Assembly (NCBI GenBank): GCA_045105235.1
Contig: JBGCDH010000033.1
Location: forward strand, 1 to 64,000
DNA length: 64,000 bases
From: GCA-2684655 sp045105235
Lineage (GTDB): Bacteria; Planctomycetota; UBA1135; UBA2386
Direction of reading: 5' to 3'
Below, piece by piece: positions 35,079 to 44,651 of this stretch. The position numbers were made by a program, and so were the translations under genes. The notes under the pieces are model-generated. The model ran no database searches. It was not told the origin of the DNA and saw only the letters and a list, made by a program, of their open reading frames with translations. The number at the start of each line of letters is the position of its first letter. Positions within the stretch are counted from its first letter, which is position 1.

Positions 35079-37382
35079 ATGGTCCGTATCGATCGAAGCC
35101 TGTGGCTCCTCGCCCTCTGCTGGCTGTCCTCCCCAACATCGGCACAGAGCGCCCCCCAACTGACCCTCGCGGCCGTGCAGAAAGCAGGTGCGCAGCTGCG
35201 CCCTCGGCCGCCGCGGATCCTGTGGCTGCCGGGCGGGCACGATGCGACCGTGATCCAGCGCGACGCCAAAGGCAACGAATCGCTGCACGCCATCCGCCGT
35301 AACGGCAAGGTCGACGGACAGCCCCTGGCAACGGCCGCGGCGCTGCAGGCGGCCCTTGCGGCCCCCGCCAAGCCGCCGACAAACCCCAGCGCGGACTCCG
35401 CTCCCCAAGAATCAGGCCCCGGCCAGGAACAGCCCCAGACGTTTCCGCCGACCACGTGGCTCGACCCACAAACGCTGCGCGTCGAACACGACCAGACGAT
35501 TTGGCATTGGCAGATCTCTGCGCCAGCTGCGCAGCCGGTGTTGCAATGGCCAACAGTAGGACTCGACACCTCGCCCTTCCGCGAACCGAACGTGGCGGTC
35601 GCTCCCGGCGACGGCCACGTTGCCGTTCGTCAAGACCAACAGCTTTGGCTGATCGGTCAGGATGGCCAGCGGCATCGACTGACCGCGGACGGCGGCGCCG
35701 ACATCGTCTACGGCGGCGCCGCCCACCGCGCCGAGATCGGCATCACCAAGGGCATGTTCTGGAGCGACGACGGCCGCTACCTGGCCTTCTACCGCGAGGA
35801 CCTGCGGCCGATCGCACCCTACCCGTTTCAAGACGTCGACAGGATCCCGGTGCGGCCGCGCGCCGGCCGCTATCCGATGGCCGGCGGCGCCGACAGCATC
35901 GTGTCCGTGCACGTCTGCGACACCCAAAACGGCTACTCCGTTGTCGAGCTCGCCGGCGATCCCGCGCGCGATCTCTACTGGACCAACGTCGGCTTTGGCG
36001 CGAACAGCACGGTGCACGTCGCGCTCGTTGCCCGCGGCCAGGACCACTGTGAGCTTGTGCGTTTCGATGCGCGAACGGGCAAGCGAATGGCGACGCTGCT
36101 GCGCAGCCACGACGCCGAGTGGGTCGAGCCCGAACATGCGCCCACGCAGCTCGCGTCCGGCAGCTTTTTGTGGTGGTCGCGCGACAGCGGCTATCGGCAC
36201 CTCTACCTGCACCAAGCCGACGGTACGCGGACACGCGCGGTGACCGAAGGCGCGTTCGACGTGCAGGAGATCGCGTGGCTGGCCCCCGATCAGTCCCGGC
36301 TGCTGTTTGTCGCCAGCGGCGAAGATCCGCGCCAGCGCCACCTCTTCGAAGCGATGCTCGCGGGCGACGCCGTGCAGGTTCGCCAGCTGACGGTGGAGCG
36401 CGGCACGCACGCCTGCAGCCCCTCGCCCGACGGCATGTTTGCGTATGACGTCTGGTCCAACCTGGAGACGCCGACCCGCGCGCAGCTGCTTCCGCTTCGG
36501 GAAACCGCATCCCGGGAAACCGCGTCCGCCGTTCCGCTAACGGTTGGCAATCCATTCGACGACTTCGTCCTGCCCGAGCAGCGCTTCTACGAGCTGCAGA
36601 GCGACGACGGCGACACGCTCTTCGGCCACCTCGCCCTGCCGCCCAACTTTGATCCGAACAAGCGCTACCCGGTACTGCACTACGTCTATGGCGGCCCCCA
36701 TGCGCAGCTCGTCGTCGACCGCTGGTTTGGCGGCGCCGCGACCTGGCTGCAGGCGTTTGCCGCCGAAGGCTTCATCGTCTCGCGGCTCGACAACCGCGGC
36801 ACGCCGCACCGCGGCATCGAGTTTGAGCAAAAGACCTGGCGCCACCTCGGCACGATCGAAGTGCGCGACCAGATGCGCGCCGTCGACTGGCTCAAGCAGC
36901 AGAGCTTCGTCGACGCCGAGCGCATCGGCGTGCACGGCTGGTCGTTTGGCGGCTACATGACGCTGCGTCTGATGCTGCTGCACCCCGAAGCATTTGCCTG
37001 CGGCATCAGCGGAGCGCCCGTCACCGACTGGGCCATGTATGAAACGGGCTACGCCGAACGCTACATGGACAGCCCGCAGGAAAACCCGGCCGGCTACGCG
37101 GCATCCTCATGCCTGCCGCTCGCGGGCCAGCTCAAGCGGCCGCTGCTGCTCGTGCACGGCACCGACGACCGCACCGTCATGTGGTCGCACACGCTGCAGT
37201 TTGTCGACCGCTGCATCGAAGCCGGCGTCGACCTCGACTACTTCCCCTACCCGCAGCAGCAGCACGGGCTGCGCGGCAAGGACCGGGTGCACTTTCAGAA
37301 CAAGATGCTGCGCTACCTGCAGCGACATCTGCAGGCAAATCGCCAGCTCGAGAAGCAGCCGCATGTGAAACGTTCACGCTAG
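35079..37382 (+). CDS. Secreted dipeptidyl-peptidase IV-like serine peptidase (S9 family)
   Basis: 767 residues with signal peptide (SLWLLALCWLSSPTSAQ). A DPP-IV-type beta-propeller occupies roughly residues 60-490, including FWSDDGRYLAFYREDLRPI. The C-terminal alpha/beta hydrolase domain has the catalytic triad: Ser622 in GWSFGGYMT, Asp696 in HGTDDRTV and His729 in QQQHGLRG. Peptidases of this family release N-terminal dipeptides from peptides, here presumably in the periplasm or outside. A short duplication gives RETASRETAS near 36500. The stop shares the palindromic CTAG with the convergent gene. Confidence 0.93.
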   Translation: MVRIDRSLWLLALCWLSSPTSAQSAPQLTLAAVQKAGAQLRPRPPRILWLPGGHDATVIQRDAKGNESLHAIRRNGKVDGQPLATAAALQAALAAPAKPPTNPSADSAPQESGPGQEQPQTFPPTTWLDPQTLRVEHDQTIWHWQISAPAAQPVLQWPTVGLDTSPFREPNVAVAPGDGHVAVRQDQQLWLIGQDGQRHRLTADGGADIVYGGAAHRAEIGITKGMFWSDDGRYLAFYREDLRPIAPYPFQDVDRIPVRPRAGRYPMAGGADSIVSVHVCDTQNGYSVVELAGDPARDLYWTNVGFGANSTVHVALVARGQDHCELVRFDARTGKRMATLLRSHDAEWVEPEHAPTQLASGSFLWWSRDSGYRHLYLHQADGTRTRAVTEGAFDVQEIAWLAPDQSRLLFVASGEDPRQRHLFEAMLAGDAVQVRQLTVERGTHACSPSPDGMFAYDVWSNLETPTRAQLLPLRETASRETASAVPLTVGNPFDDFVLPEQRFYELQSDDGDTLFGHLALPPNFDPNKRYPVLHYVYGGPHAQLVVDRWFGGAATWLQAFAAEGFIVSRLDNRGTPHRGIEFEQKTWRHLGTIEVRDQMRAVDWLKQQSFVDAERIGVHGWSFGGYMTLRLMLLHPEAFACGISGAPVTDWAMYETGYAERYMDSPQENPAGYAASSCLPLAGQLKRPLLLVHGTDDRTVMWSHTLQFVDRCIEAGVDLDYFPYPQQQHGLRGKDRVHFQNKMLRYLQRHLQANRQLEKQPHVKRSR

Positions 37383-39523
37383 CGACCAACCACGCACTCG
37401 ACGGCGTCGGAAAGCACAAAGCCGCCCACATTCGCCCCCACGTCGGGAACCAGCGCTTGCTCGTAGAAGGTTGCGCCAAGCAACGCGAGGTTGCTCGGAA
37501 TCGCCAGGGTTTGGAGCGCTGGGCCAATACCCCCGCCGTTGTCCACGAGAACCGTGAACTGCGGATCGATTTGGATCTGACAGCCAGGCAATCCCAACGA
37601 CGACGCCCCCACGGGAAGCGGCCCGAACGGCGCGACCGTGTTGCTGAAACCTGCCCACACGAATGCGATACCTTGAGGCAGGTTGGACAGGCGAATTCTG
37701 AGTTCTTTGCCGAGTTTTGGCGTGTCCTCAGGAACGAGGGTCGTGCTGGGCAGAGAACCCGCGCAGCCCGAGGCGAACGCTATGAACGTGCTGGTTGGGC
37801 CAGTCGTGGCGACGGTTATCAGGTCGCCCGTCTCAATTTGGTTGTAGGTCGCGCCAGGTATTCCCGTAGCAGATGCCATGCCGATCGGATTGCCCAAGAT
37901 GGAGGGCGTTCCGTTCGCGTCCGCGAGCCATCCGACAATCGTGCCATCCGAGCGGCGCGCCACGCTGTGATTCTTTGCGGACGAAACTTCCACGTAGCTC
38001 ACACCGGGTGGCAACGGCGGCGCCGGCGCCGCAGGGGTCATCGCCGACAAGTTCGAAAACCCGAACGTCTCCACTTCACCATCCGACCGAATGCAGGCAC
38101 CATGCGACGTGCCGATCGTCACATGAGTAAATATCATTCCTGGCGAAGGCGTCGGCGGCTGGACCAGCGAATTGCCCGAGTAAACGACTTGACCGCTCGA
38201 GAGCAGCCCTACCGTTCCGAGATACTGATCAATCTTCGTATACCTTTCGCCAGCCGGAGGAGCAGGCAAAGGTAGGAGGGTCGACTCCACGAGGCCATCC
38301 GATCGTAGTCCTGCAACCAGACCGAGATAGACCTTGGCGTCGACAAACCGTACTGATGGCGGCAGCGCTGGGAACACAGGACCATTGACGCTCTGGATGA
38401 CTCCAAGTGCGTCCAGACCAACAACACCACGGCCGCCAGTCGAGAGGGTCAGGTAGGGCCCTGGCGGCAGCAAGAAGCCAGAGTAGTTGAAGCCAAAGGC
38501 ATTCGCCATGCCGTTCTCGCCCAGCACCATGACACCGTTTTCGGTAGCGTCCACCATCACGGGATTCACTCCGGCTGGCAAGCCAGCCAGGTTCTGCTCG
38601 AAAAAGCCCTCTCCTCCCCAACACACAATCCGGCCATCGCTGCGCAGCATGCAACCGTGGCGAGAGCCCGCCGCAAACTCGCTCACCGAAACTCCAGCCG
38701 GTAGGGCCGGCACATTGCTCTGCCCGTAGCTGGCATCCCCCCAGGTCACAACGGCCCCATCACTACGCAACGCAACCGCAAAGTGCCGCCCCATGCTTGC
38801 CTTCACGTAGAGCAAACCGCTGGGTAACGCAGGCACGTTGGTCTGCCCCGATCCGTTGAATCCAAACGCGTCAATTTCTCCATCCGAACGCAGCGCAAGC
38901 GTCGAGGAGTTGCCGACGTCAAGGGCGACATACACAACACCGGCAGGCGGTGACGTAACGTTGGTCTGGCCTAGGTTGTTTTGGCCCCAAGCAACGATTT
39001 GGCCATCAGACCGCAGAGCCACATAGAAACCCTGCCCCGAAGCCACGTCGACGTAGGTCAGGCCAGGCGGCAGGGCGGGCGGAGTATTCCCTGCTACGAA
39101 ATTTCCCCAGGTAACAATCTGTCCGTCAGATCGCAGCGCTGCGCTGGTAGCAATCGCGGTGTATGTGAGCCCCGCCGGAAGCGGCGGCACGATTCCTGGA
39201 GAAGCCCCCCAAGTAAAGACCGTGCCGTCATTCAAGAGTGCCACGCCGGGCTCGACAGCAACCGCAGGCAACGGCAGTGCCGGCGGCGAAACGATAGAAC
39301 CAATTCCGCCCCATCCAACCACGGATCCATCGCTTCGCAAGGCCACCGTCCCACGAGTAAATGCCTTCACGGACACGAAGTCGGTCGCATCGTTCAGCGA
39401 GGTGTCGAAGACGTGATCTCCCCAGCTGCGCACGTAGTGCTGTGCGGAAACTCCGTCGACAAGCAGGGACACTGAGCCCAGCGCAAAAACAGCGAACAGA
39501 AGGGGTTTGAGGCGAATGGACAT
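37379..39523 (-). CDS. Secreted RCC1-repeat protein with C-terminal beta domain
   Basis: 714 residues. Signal peptide KPLLFAVFALGSVSLLVDGVSAQ, then about ten RCC1-type repeats (ALRSDGQIVTWGNF, ALRSDGQIVAWGQNN, MLRSDGRIVCWGG), predicting beta-propeller folding. The C-terminal 130 residues carry the recurrent domain: FASGCAGSLPSTTLVPEDTP, LGLPGCQIQIDP, and a final segment ending ECVVGR. Function unknown; presumed extracellular binding protein. Codons at the ends of this gene and the peptidase overlap by 4 bp (CTAG). Confidence 0.82.
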   Translation of the reverse strand: MSIRLKPLLFAVFALGSVSLLVDGVSAQHYVRSWGDHVFDTSLNDATDFVSVKAFTRGTVALRSDGSVVGWGGIGSIVSPPALPLPAVAVEPGVALLNDGTVFTWGASPGIVPPLPAGLTYTAIATSAALRSDGQIVTWGNFVAGNTPPALPPGLTYVDVASGQGFYVALRSDGQIVAWGQNNLGQTNVTSPPAGVVYVALDVGNSSTLALRSDGEIDAFGFNGSGQTNVPALPSGLLYVKASMGRHFAVALRSDGAVVTWGDASYGQSNVPALPAGVSVSEFAAGSRHGCMLRSDGRIVCWGGEGFFEQNLAGLPAGVNPVMVDATENGVMVLGENGMANAFGFNYSGFLLPPGPYLTLSTGGRGVVGLDALGVIQSVNGPVFPALPPSVRFVDAKVYLGLVAGLRSDGLVESTLLPLPAPPAGERYTKIDQYLGTVGLLSSGQVVYSGNSLVQPPTPSPGMIFTHVTIGTSHGACIRSDGEVETFGFSNLSAMTPAAPAPPLPPGVSYVEVSSAKNHSVARRSDGTIVGWLADANGTPSILGNPIGMASATGIPGATYNQIETGDLITVATTGPTSTFIAFASGCAGSLPSTTLVPEDTPKLGKELRIRLSNLPQGIAFVWAGFSNTVAPFGPLPVGASSLGLPGCQIQIDPQFTVLVDNGGGIGPALQTLAIPSNLALLGATFYEQALVPDVGANVGGFVLSDAVECVVGR

Positions 39524-39639
39524 AAAACGTCGATGGGAAGGGTCGAAAACTCTCTCAATCGTTCCGGCGTCACGCCGCCACCAACGTCACCAACTATCAC
39601 AGAGTTTTGGGCCGAAACTTCGCCTCTGCGTCTCTTTGA

Positions 39640-41118
39640 CTAGCGAGCGCGCGCCATCGCCGCTTCCCAGCGCTCGCGGTTTGTGCGAACACTGGCCGCA
39701 AGATCGATGATCGGAGCGGGGTAGTCCGCGCCCAGCGTGCACCCGTAGCGAGCCTGCTGCTCGCGTGACAGTTCGTGCGGCGCATGCACCAGGTCGTCCG
39801 GCAGCTTCGAGATCTCGGGGCACCACAAACGCGCGTGCTCGCCGTCGGCGTCGTATTTTCGCGCCTGGTTGGCCAAGTCAAAATAGCGAAATCCGCGCGC
39901 GTCGTTGCCGACGCCGGCCGCGTAGTTCCAGTTGCCCCAGTTGCTGCCGACGTCGTAGTCGACCAGCTGCCGCTCAAACCACTCGGCGCCCCAGCGCCAG
40001 TCGAGGCCGAGGTTTTTGGTGAGAAAGCTCGCGACGATCTGGCGGCCGCGATTCGACAGGAAGCCGGTCGCCGCCAGCTCGCGCATGTTGGCATCGACGA
40101 TGGGATAGCCGGTGCGGCCCTCGCACCAGGCATCGAACTGCGCGCGGGCAAACTTGTCGTCAGGCCGCCACGGCACCGGCACGCCGCGCAGCCCCGAGGA
40201 CGCAAACACCGACGAGCCGTTTTGCAGCGATACAAACTGAAAGTAGTCGCGCCACAGCAGCTCCACGGTCAGCCAGCCGGTCGACGCGTTGCGCACGCGC
40301 TCGCGCTCGTAGCGCTCCACCTCGCTTTGCACAAAACGCGGCGACAGGCAGCCGTGCGCGAGCCACGGCGAGAACCGCGAGGCGTAGTCGTCGCCGACCA
40401 TGCCGTTGCGCGTTTCCTTGTAGCTTCGCAGGGCGTCGCGCTGCCACACCCATCGCTGCACGCGGTCGAGTCCGGCTTGCTCGCCGCCGGCCAGCCCCCC
40501 GGCGGCGTCCGTTCCACTCCACGGCATCAGATCCGCAGCCGAAGCAGACTGCAGCAGCCCAGACGGCGGCGGCGGCAGCCTTTCCGGCGCGGCCACCGGC
40601 GCGGGAAAACCGCTGCTCGCAACGACACGCTCCGCTTTGCGGCGAAAGCTCGAAAACGTCGCCGGCGTATCGGCCGCAGCAAACGGCAGCGTCTCTGGAT
40701 CGACCAGCGTCCAGTCCCAGTGCGCCAGCGTCTTCACGCCGGCTTGCTGCAGCGCCGCTTCGAGATGGGCCTCGATCGCCTGCTCCTCGCTGCCGACGCG
40801 GCGATGAAAGTGCAGCTCCGCGATCTCATGCTCGTTGGCCAGCTGCGGCAGCACCTCTTCGGGCTCGCCCACGACCACCAGCAGATCGCTGCCCATAGCA
40901 CGCAGGCGCTCACGCAGGGCTTCGACCGACTGGCCGAGGAAGCTCGCCCGGTGCGCGCCGCAGCGCGGCTGCCCGAGCTCGCGCGAATCGGCGAACGCGC
41001 GCGGATCGACCACGTAGATGCAGGCGAGGTGGCCGAGTCCGGACTTGGCGGCGGCCTCGAGAGCCAGATGATCATGGACGCGGAGGTCGCTGCGAAACCA
41101 GACGGCTGCGGTCGGCAT
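39640..41118 (-). CDS. cry: DASH-type cryptochrome/photolyase
   Basis: 492 residues from ATG 41118 (MPTAAVWFRSDLRVHDH); ATG 41139 is also possible. N-terminal photolyase antenna domain, then a FAD domain with WLTVELLWRDYFQ, GRTGYPIVDANMREL, GFLSNRGRQIVASFL, WRWGAEWFE and GNWNYAAGVGND. The combination SNRGRQIVASFL with NWGNWNYAAGVG is typical of cryptochrome-DASH, which repairs UV-induced pyrimidine dimers in single-stranded DNA. The full-length DASH-like core suggests a working flavoprotein. Confidence 0.9.
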   Translation of the reverse strand: MPTAAVWFRSDLRVHDHLALEAAAKSGLGHLACIYVVDPRAFADSRELGQPRCGAHRASFLGQSVEALRERLRAMGSDLLVVVGEPEEVLPQLANEHEIAELHFHRRVGSEEQAIEAHLEAALQQAGVKTLAHWDWTLVDPETLPFAAADTPATFSSFRRKAERVVASSGFPAPVAAPERLPPPPSGLLQSASAADLMPWSGTDAAGGLAGGEQAGLDRVQRWVWQRDALRSYKETRNGMVGDDYASRFSPWLAHGCLSPRFVQSEVERYERERVRNASTGWLTVELLWRDYFQFVSLQNGSSVFASSGLRGVPVPWRPDDKFARAQFDAWCEGRTGYPIVDANMRELAATGFLSNRGRQIVASFLTKNLGLDWRWGAEWFERQLVDYDVGSNWGNWNYAAGVGNDARGFRYFDLANQARKYDADGEHARLWCPEISKLPDDLVHAPHELSREQQARYGCTLGADYPAPIIDLAASVRTNRERWEAAMARAR

Positions 41119-41175
41119 GCGGCACGCTTCGCGCGGCATGCCGGTGCAGTTGCAGGCACTTCGCGCCTGCCGCGC

Positions 41176-43143
41176 TCAGCGCAGGGTCAGCGTGCCGCCG
41201 CCTTCGGTGCCGACAAACACGGCCCCCGCACTGCGCACGACGAGCGCCAGCGCGATCTCGGGGGCGAGGCCGTCGTCGAGTTCGCTCCAGCTGTCGCCGC
41301 GGTTTTCGCTGTAGTAGACGCCCGGGAAGCGGCCGTCGTCGACGTCCCCAGGGCTGACCGCGTAGATGCGGGTCGTGCCCGGAACTACGGCGACGGTCCG
41401 GATCGTATCGGCGTTCATGCCGCTGTTGCGGCGGCGCCAGCTGTCGCCAGAGTTGGTCGAACGGTAGACGCTGTCGTTGACCGTCGAGGCAAACAGCACG
41501 GCCGGCTCGCTCGGATCGATCGTGACGTCGTTGAGCACCGGATCGTTGAGGCCGGTATTGGCACCGGTCCAGCTCGCGCCGCCGTCATCCGAACGGAACA
41601 TGCCGCTCTGCGTCGCCGCAAACACGCGCCCGCTGGTGACCGGATCGCAGGCCATGCCGCGCACGTCGAGATTGCCGAGCCCGGTGTTGCTGGCCGCCCA
41701 GCTGGCGCCGCCATCAAAGCTGACAAAGACGCCGCCGCCGGACGTGCCGGCGTAGACGGTCATCGGTGCCTGCGGCGAGACTTCGACGGTCTGCACGTCC
41801 AAGTCGGTCAGCCCGGTGTTGGCGCTGGCCCAGGTCACGCCCTGGTCGACGGTCGCAAAGACGCCGCTGCCGGCGGTGGCCGCGTAGGCGACGCTCGTGC
41901 TGTTGGGGGCGACCGCAACGGCCGTGACGTCCCAGTCGGCCAGCCCAAAACTGCGCGAGGCCCACGTCGCGCCGCCGTCGCCCGACACAAACACGCCGCT
42001 CGCGGTCGCGGCGTAGAGCACCGCATCGTCGCTCGGCGCGGCGGCGAGTTCGCGCACTGCGCCGCCGGCAAACCCCTGGTTGCGCGGCGCCCAGCTGGTG
42101 CTCGCGTCGGTCGACACAAAGACGCCGCCGCCGTCGGTGGCAGCCACCAGCCGCGACGAATCGCTGGGGTCGACAAACACGTCGCGCGCATCGCCAAAAA
42201 TCAGTCCGTTGGTGGCCAACGTCCAGGTCGCGCCGCCGTCCGTGGTCGCGTAGACGCCGCCGGTCGTCGCGGCGTAGGCCGTCGTCGTCGCGTTGCGGTC
42301 GATGGCGAGGCCCTCGACGCGCACCGCGTTGGCGATGCCGCTGGCGCTCGACGTCCACGTCGTGCCGCCGTTGGTCGTAACGAACAGCCCGCCCGCCGGC
42401 GTGCCGGCCAACACGCGCAGCGGATCAAACGGGTCGACCGCCAGCGCCAGCAGTTCGCCCGGGCCCGTGCCCGCCGCAGCCCAGTCGTCGGCGCCGTTGT
42501 CCGAAACAAACACGCCGTTGTCGGTGCCCGCGTAGATGCGCGTGCTGTTGGAAGGTGCAAGCGCCAGCGACAGCACATTGCGTTCGTCGAGTCCGGTCGT
42601 GCGCCGCGACCAGCTGGTGCCGCCGTTGGTCGAGCGGTAGACGCCGTTGTTGGTCGCCGCGTAGACGCGCTCGGAGTCGGCCGGATCGACCAGCACGGCC
42701 GTCACGTCGGGGTCGAGACCAGAGCTTTGGTCGGTCCACGTCGTGCCCGCGTCGGTGCTCTTGTAGACGCCGCCGCGCGACAGGCCGGCGTAGAGGGTCG
42801 TCGTCGTGTTGGCATCGATTGCCAGCGACGTGACCCTCGCCAGGCCGCCCAACGGCCGCACCACCGCATCCGGCAGGCCGCTCGACAGCCCGACCCAATT
42901 GGCCCCCGCGTCGACGCTGCGGAACACGCCCATGCTGGTCGTGCCTGCGTAGAACGTCGTGCCGCCGTCGGTGACAACCGTCGTGACGTTGCCGCCCTCG
43001 ATGCCCGCGGCGCTGCTGCGCCAGCTGGTCGCACCCGCGCCGCCGCCGCCGCCTCCGCCTCCTCCGCCGCCGCAAGCCGCCATGGGCAGCATCGAGAGCA
43101 TGAGCAGGGGGAGACGAGCAGGACGTGCGAATGGGCGATTCAT
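41176..43143 (-). CDS. Asp-box (BNR/sortilin-like) repeat lipoprotein
   Basis: 655 residues from ATG 43143. Signal peptide with lipobox MLSMLPMAAC followed by an 11-Gly run. The mature part is about 14 repeats of the Asp-box type (FRSVDAGANW, YKSTDAGTTW, YRSTNGGTSW, FVSFDGGASW), predicting one or two beta-propellers like sortilin/BNR glycosidase repeats. No sialidase-type catalytic residues recognised. Probably a surface lipoprotein facing outward. The reading frame extends 200 codons upstream of ATG 43143 without protein-like composition, so the start is placed at the signal. Confidence 0.85.
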   Translation of the reverse strand: MNRPFARPARLPLLMLSMLPMAACGGGGGGGGGGGAGATSWRSSAAGIEGGNVTTVVTDGGTTFYAGTTSMGVFRSVDAGANWVGLSSGLPDAVVRPLGGLARVTSLAIDANTTTTLYAGLSRGGVYKSTDAGTTWTDQSSGLDPDVTAVLVDPADSERVYAATNNGVYRSTNGGTSWSRRTTGLDERNVLSLALAPSNSTRIYAGTDNGVFVSDNGADDWAAAGTGPGELLALAVDPFDPLRVLAGTPAGGLFVTTNGGTTWTSSASGIANAVRVEGLAIDRNATTTAYAATTGGVYATTDGGATWTLATNGLIFGDARDVFVDPSDSSRLVAATDGGGVFVSTDASTSWAPRNQGFAGGAVRELAAAPSDDAVLYAATASGVFVSGDGGATWASRSFGLADWDVTAVAVAPNSTSVAYAATAGSGVFATVDQGVTWASANTGLTDLDVQTVEVSPQAPMTVYAGTSGGGVFVSFDGGASWAASNTGLGNLDVRGMACDPVTSGRVFAATQSGMFRSDDGGASWTGANTGLNDPVLNDVTIDPSEPAVLFASTVNDSVYRSTNSGDSWRRRNSGMNADTIRTVAVVPGTTRIYAVSPGDVDDGRFPGVYYSENRGDSWSELDDGLAPEIALALVVRSAGAVFVGTEGGGTLTLR

Positions 43144-43424
43144 GGGCAGTGTTCGGGCCCGGCGTCGGACCCTGCGCCGACTGCATCGGGATTTGCGGAG
43201 TTTCCCTGAGAGGTTGGTCTCAGTCCGCGACTTCGCGGGTGTCTCGGGCGTGAACACCTGGCGGGCAGAAGCGCCGTCATGCCCATGCCAAGGCGCCCAC
43301 GGCGTGGACGCAGCTACGGACTGGCGGGCCGTTTGCCGATAGCGGGTGTGCAGGGCGCGGGATGCGGCGCGGCTGCGTCCATCCCCAGCGACGAAGGCAC
43401 TGCGGCGAAGACTCAGAAGCTCCC

Positions 43425-44558
43425 ATGTTGGATCCACAATGCACGAGGCTGCTCGCGGCGGCGCGTTTGACAGCCTTTCTGGCGGCCTGCTTCTCGTCGC
43501 TTCCGACCACAGGACTTGCCCAAAGCCCGACGCCCACAGCCAACGCGTCGAAGCGCCCGTCAAAGCTGCAGCCGGAGCACCGCGTCCCAACGCGACACCT
43601 GCCGCTCTTCGAGCCCAACGTGCGCCCGGGCATTCAGGTGCTGCGTTGCGACGAGGATGCGACCCGGTTCGCCAGGCAGGCATGGGGAAGAGACCGCCAA
43701 GAGCTGCACGTCGACTACGACCACGAGCTCGTTCTGGTCGCATCCTGGGGCACGTTTGAGCGAGCCCAAGCGCGTTGGAACGGCCCGCCGCAGCTCCTTG
43801 TCGAACGGGTGCGGCGGCGCGGCGACACCCTGCACGTCACCGTGCGCACCACGCTCTCCCTGCCCGCTCACCGCACGGTGGCCGCGGCCCCCGACAAAAC
43901 GCCGCGCGCCCTGCGCCCGTCGCGATTCGTCAGCATGCCAAAAGCCCCACGCGTGCACATCGACGTGGTCGGTTCGAGAAGAGCCAAGGGCAAGCTGGAC
44001 TTTGCGTCCTACTACGAGCGCGGCCTCCACGTTCGGGTCCATCCCGACGAGACCTCTGCGCTCGCTGCCTTCAAAGCCATCCCGCCGCCGGAGCGACTCG
44101 CCCTCGTGCTCCAGCTCGAAGCGAAGAAAGGCGTGCCCACCACCATCGTCCGCAATCGCAGCCAAGACCGCGAACGGCTCGACATCTGCTGGGGCGAACA
44201 CCCCGCAGGCAACTACCAGCTCGAACTTGTCCGAGCGCGCATCCACAAGAACACCGCCTACCTGACCGTTCGCGCCAGCAACAACCCGTTCGGCCACCGC
44301 CGCTGGCATCGCTACACCCCAAAGCTCAGCCTCGCCCACCCAGACGTCGACCACATCCGCCTCCACATCGAGTGCACAGGCCCCCGAGACGCTGGCTACT
44401 CCCGCTTCACCCCCTTTGAAAACGGCGACCTCACCGTCACCGTGGACGACCAGTCCACCCTCATCGACGCCTCCCACCCCGACGATTTGTGGACCAAATC
44501 GCCAGAACCCACGAAGAGTCTGCCCCAAACCCTTTCGCCGAGCCTCATCACACGCTAG
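43425..44558 (+). CDS. Secreted protein of unknown function with two similar beta domains
   Basis: 377 residues from ATG 43425; signal-like ARLTAFLAACFSSLPTTGLAQ. It has two similar segments, VDYDHELVLVASWGTFERA (about residue 100) and a second (about 250) ending in NYQLELVRARIHKNTAYLTVR. This pattern resembles protease-stability (PrcB-like) domains, but the similarity is weak. The last codons are CGC TAG followed by TGT, a context shared with the MITE-like element ends. It ends 12 bp before the tRNA-Pro gene. Confidence 0.65.
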   Translation: MLDPQCTRLLAAARLTAFLAACFSSLPTTGLAQSPTPTANASKRPSKLQPEHRVPTRHLPLFEPNVRPGIQVLRCDEDATRFARQAWGRDRQELHVDYDHELVLVASWGTFERAQARWNGPPQLLVERVRRRGDTLHVTVRTTLSLPAHRTVAAAPDKTPRALRPSRFVSMPKAPRVHIDVVGSRRAKGKLDFASYYERGLHVRVHPDETSALAAFKAIPPPERLALVLQLEAKKGVPTTIVRNRSQDRERLDICWGEHPAGNYQLELVRARIHKNTAYLTVRASNNPFGHRRWHRYTPKLSLAHPDVDHIRLHIECTGPRDAGYSRFTPFENGDLTVTVDDQSTLIDASHPDDLWTKSPEPTKSLPQTLSPSLITR

Positions 44559-44570
44559 TGTGTCGCGCGT

Positions 44571-44647
44571 CGGGCCGTAGCGCAGCTTGGTAGCGCGACT
44601 GGTTTGGGACCAGTAGGTCGGGGGTTCGAATCCCTCCGGCCCGACCA
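44571..44647 (+). tRNA. tRNA-Pro (anticodon TGG)
   Basis: 77 nt. The acceptor arm CGGGCCG (44571-44577) pairs with CGGCCCG before A-CCA; CCA is encoded (44645-44647). The anticodon stem is ACTGG (44598-44602) with CCAGT (44610-44614), loop TTTGGGA, anticodon TGG at 44605-44607, reading CCN proline codons. The T-arm has GTTCGAATC. All arms are regular. Confidence 0.97.
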
Positions 44648-44651
44648 ATTT

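Noticed and set aside
35066..35302. 78-codon plus-strand frame with a good TAAGGAGG upstream
   Set aside because: The product is Pro/Arg-rich and overlaps the peptidase gene in another frame; the Shine-Dalgarno match alone is not enough.
39775..43209. Plus-strand open frame of 1144 codons
   Set aside because: It lies opposite two well-supported minus-strand genes (cryptochrome and Asp-box lipoprotein). Its translation is Arg/His/Ala-rich with no family features, as expected for an antisense frame in GC-rich DNA.
44552..44570. Possible further MITE end (CTAGTGT) at the stop of the gene before tRNA-Pro
   Set aside because: Only the first seven or eight bases match the element terminus; the following sequence diverges and no internal blocks are found.
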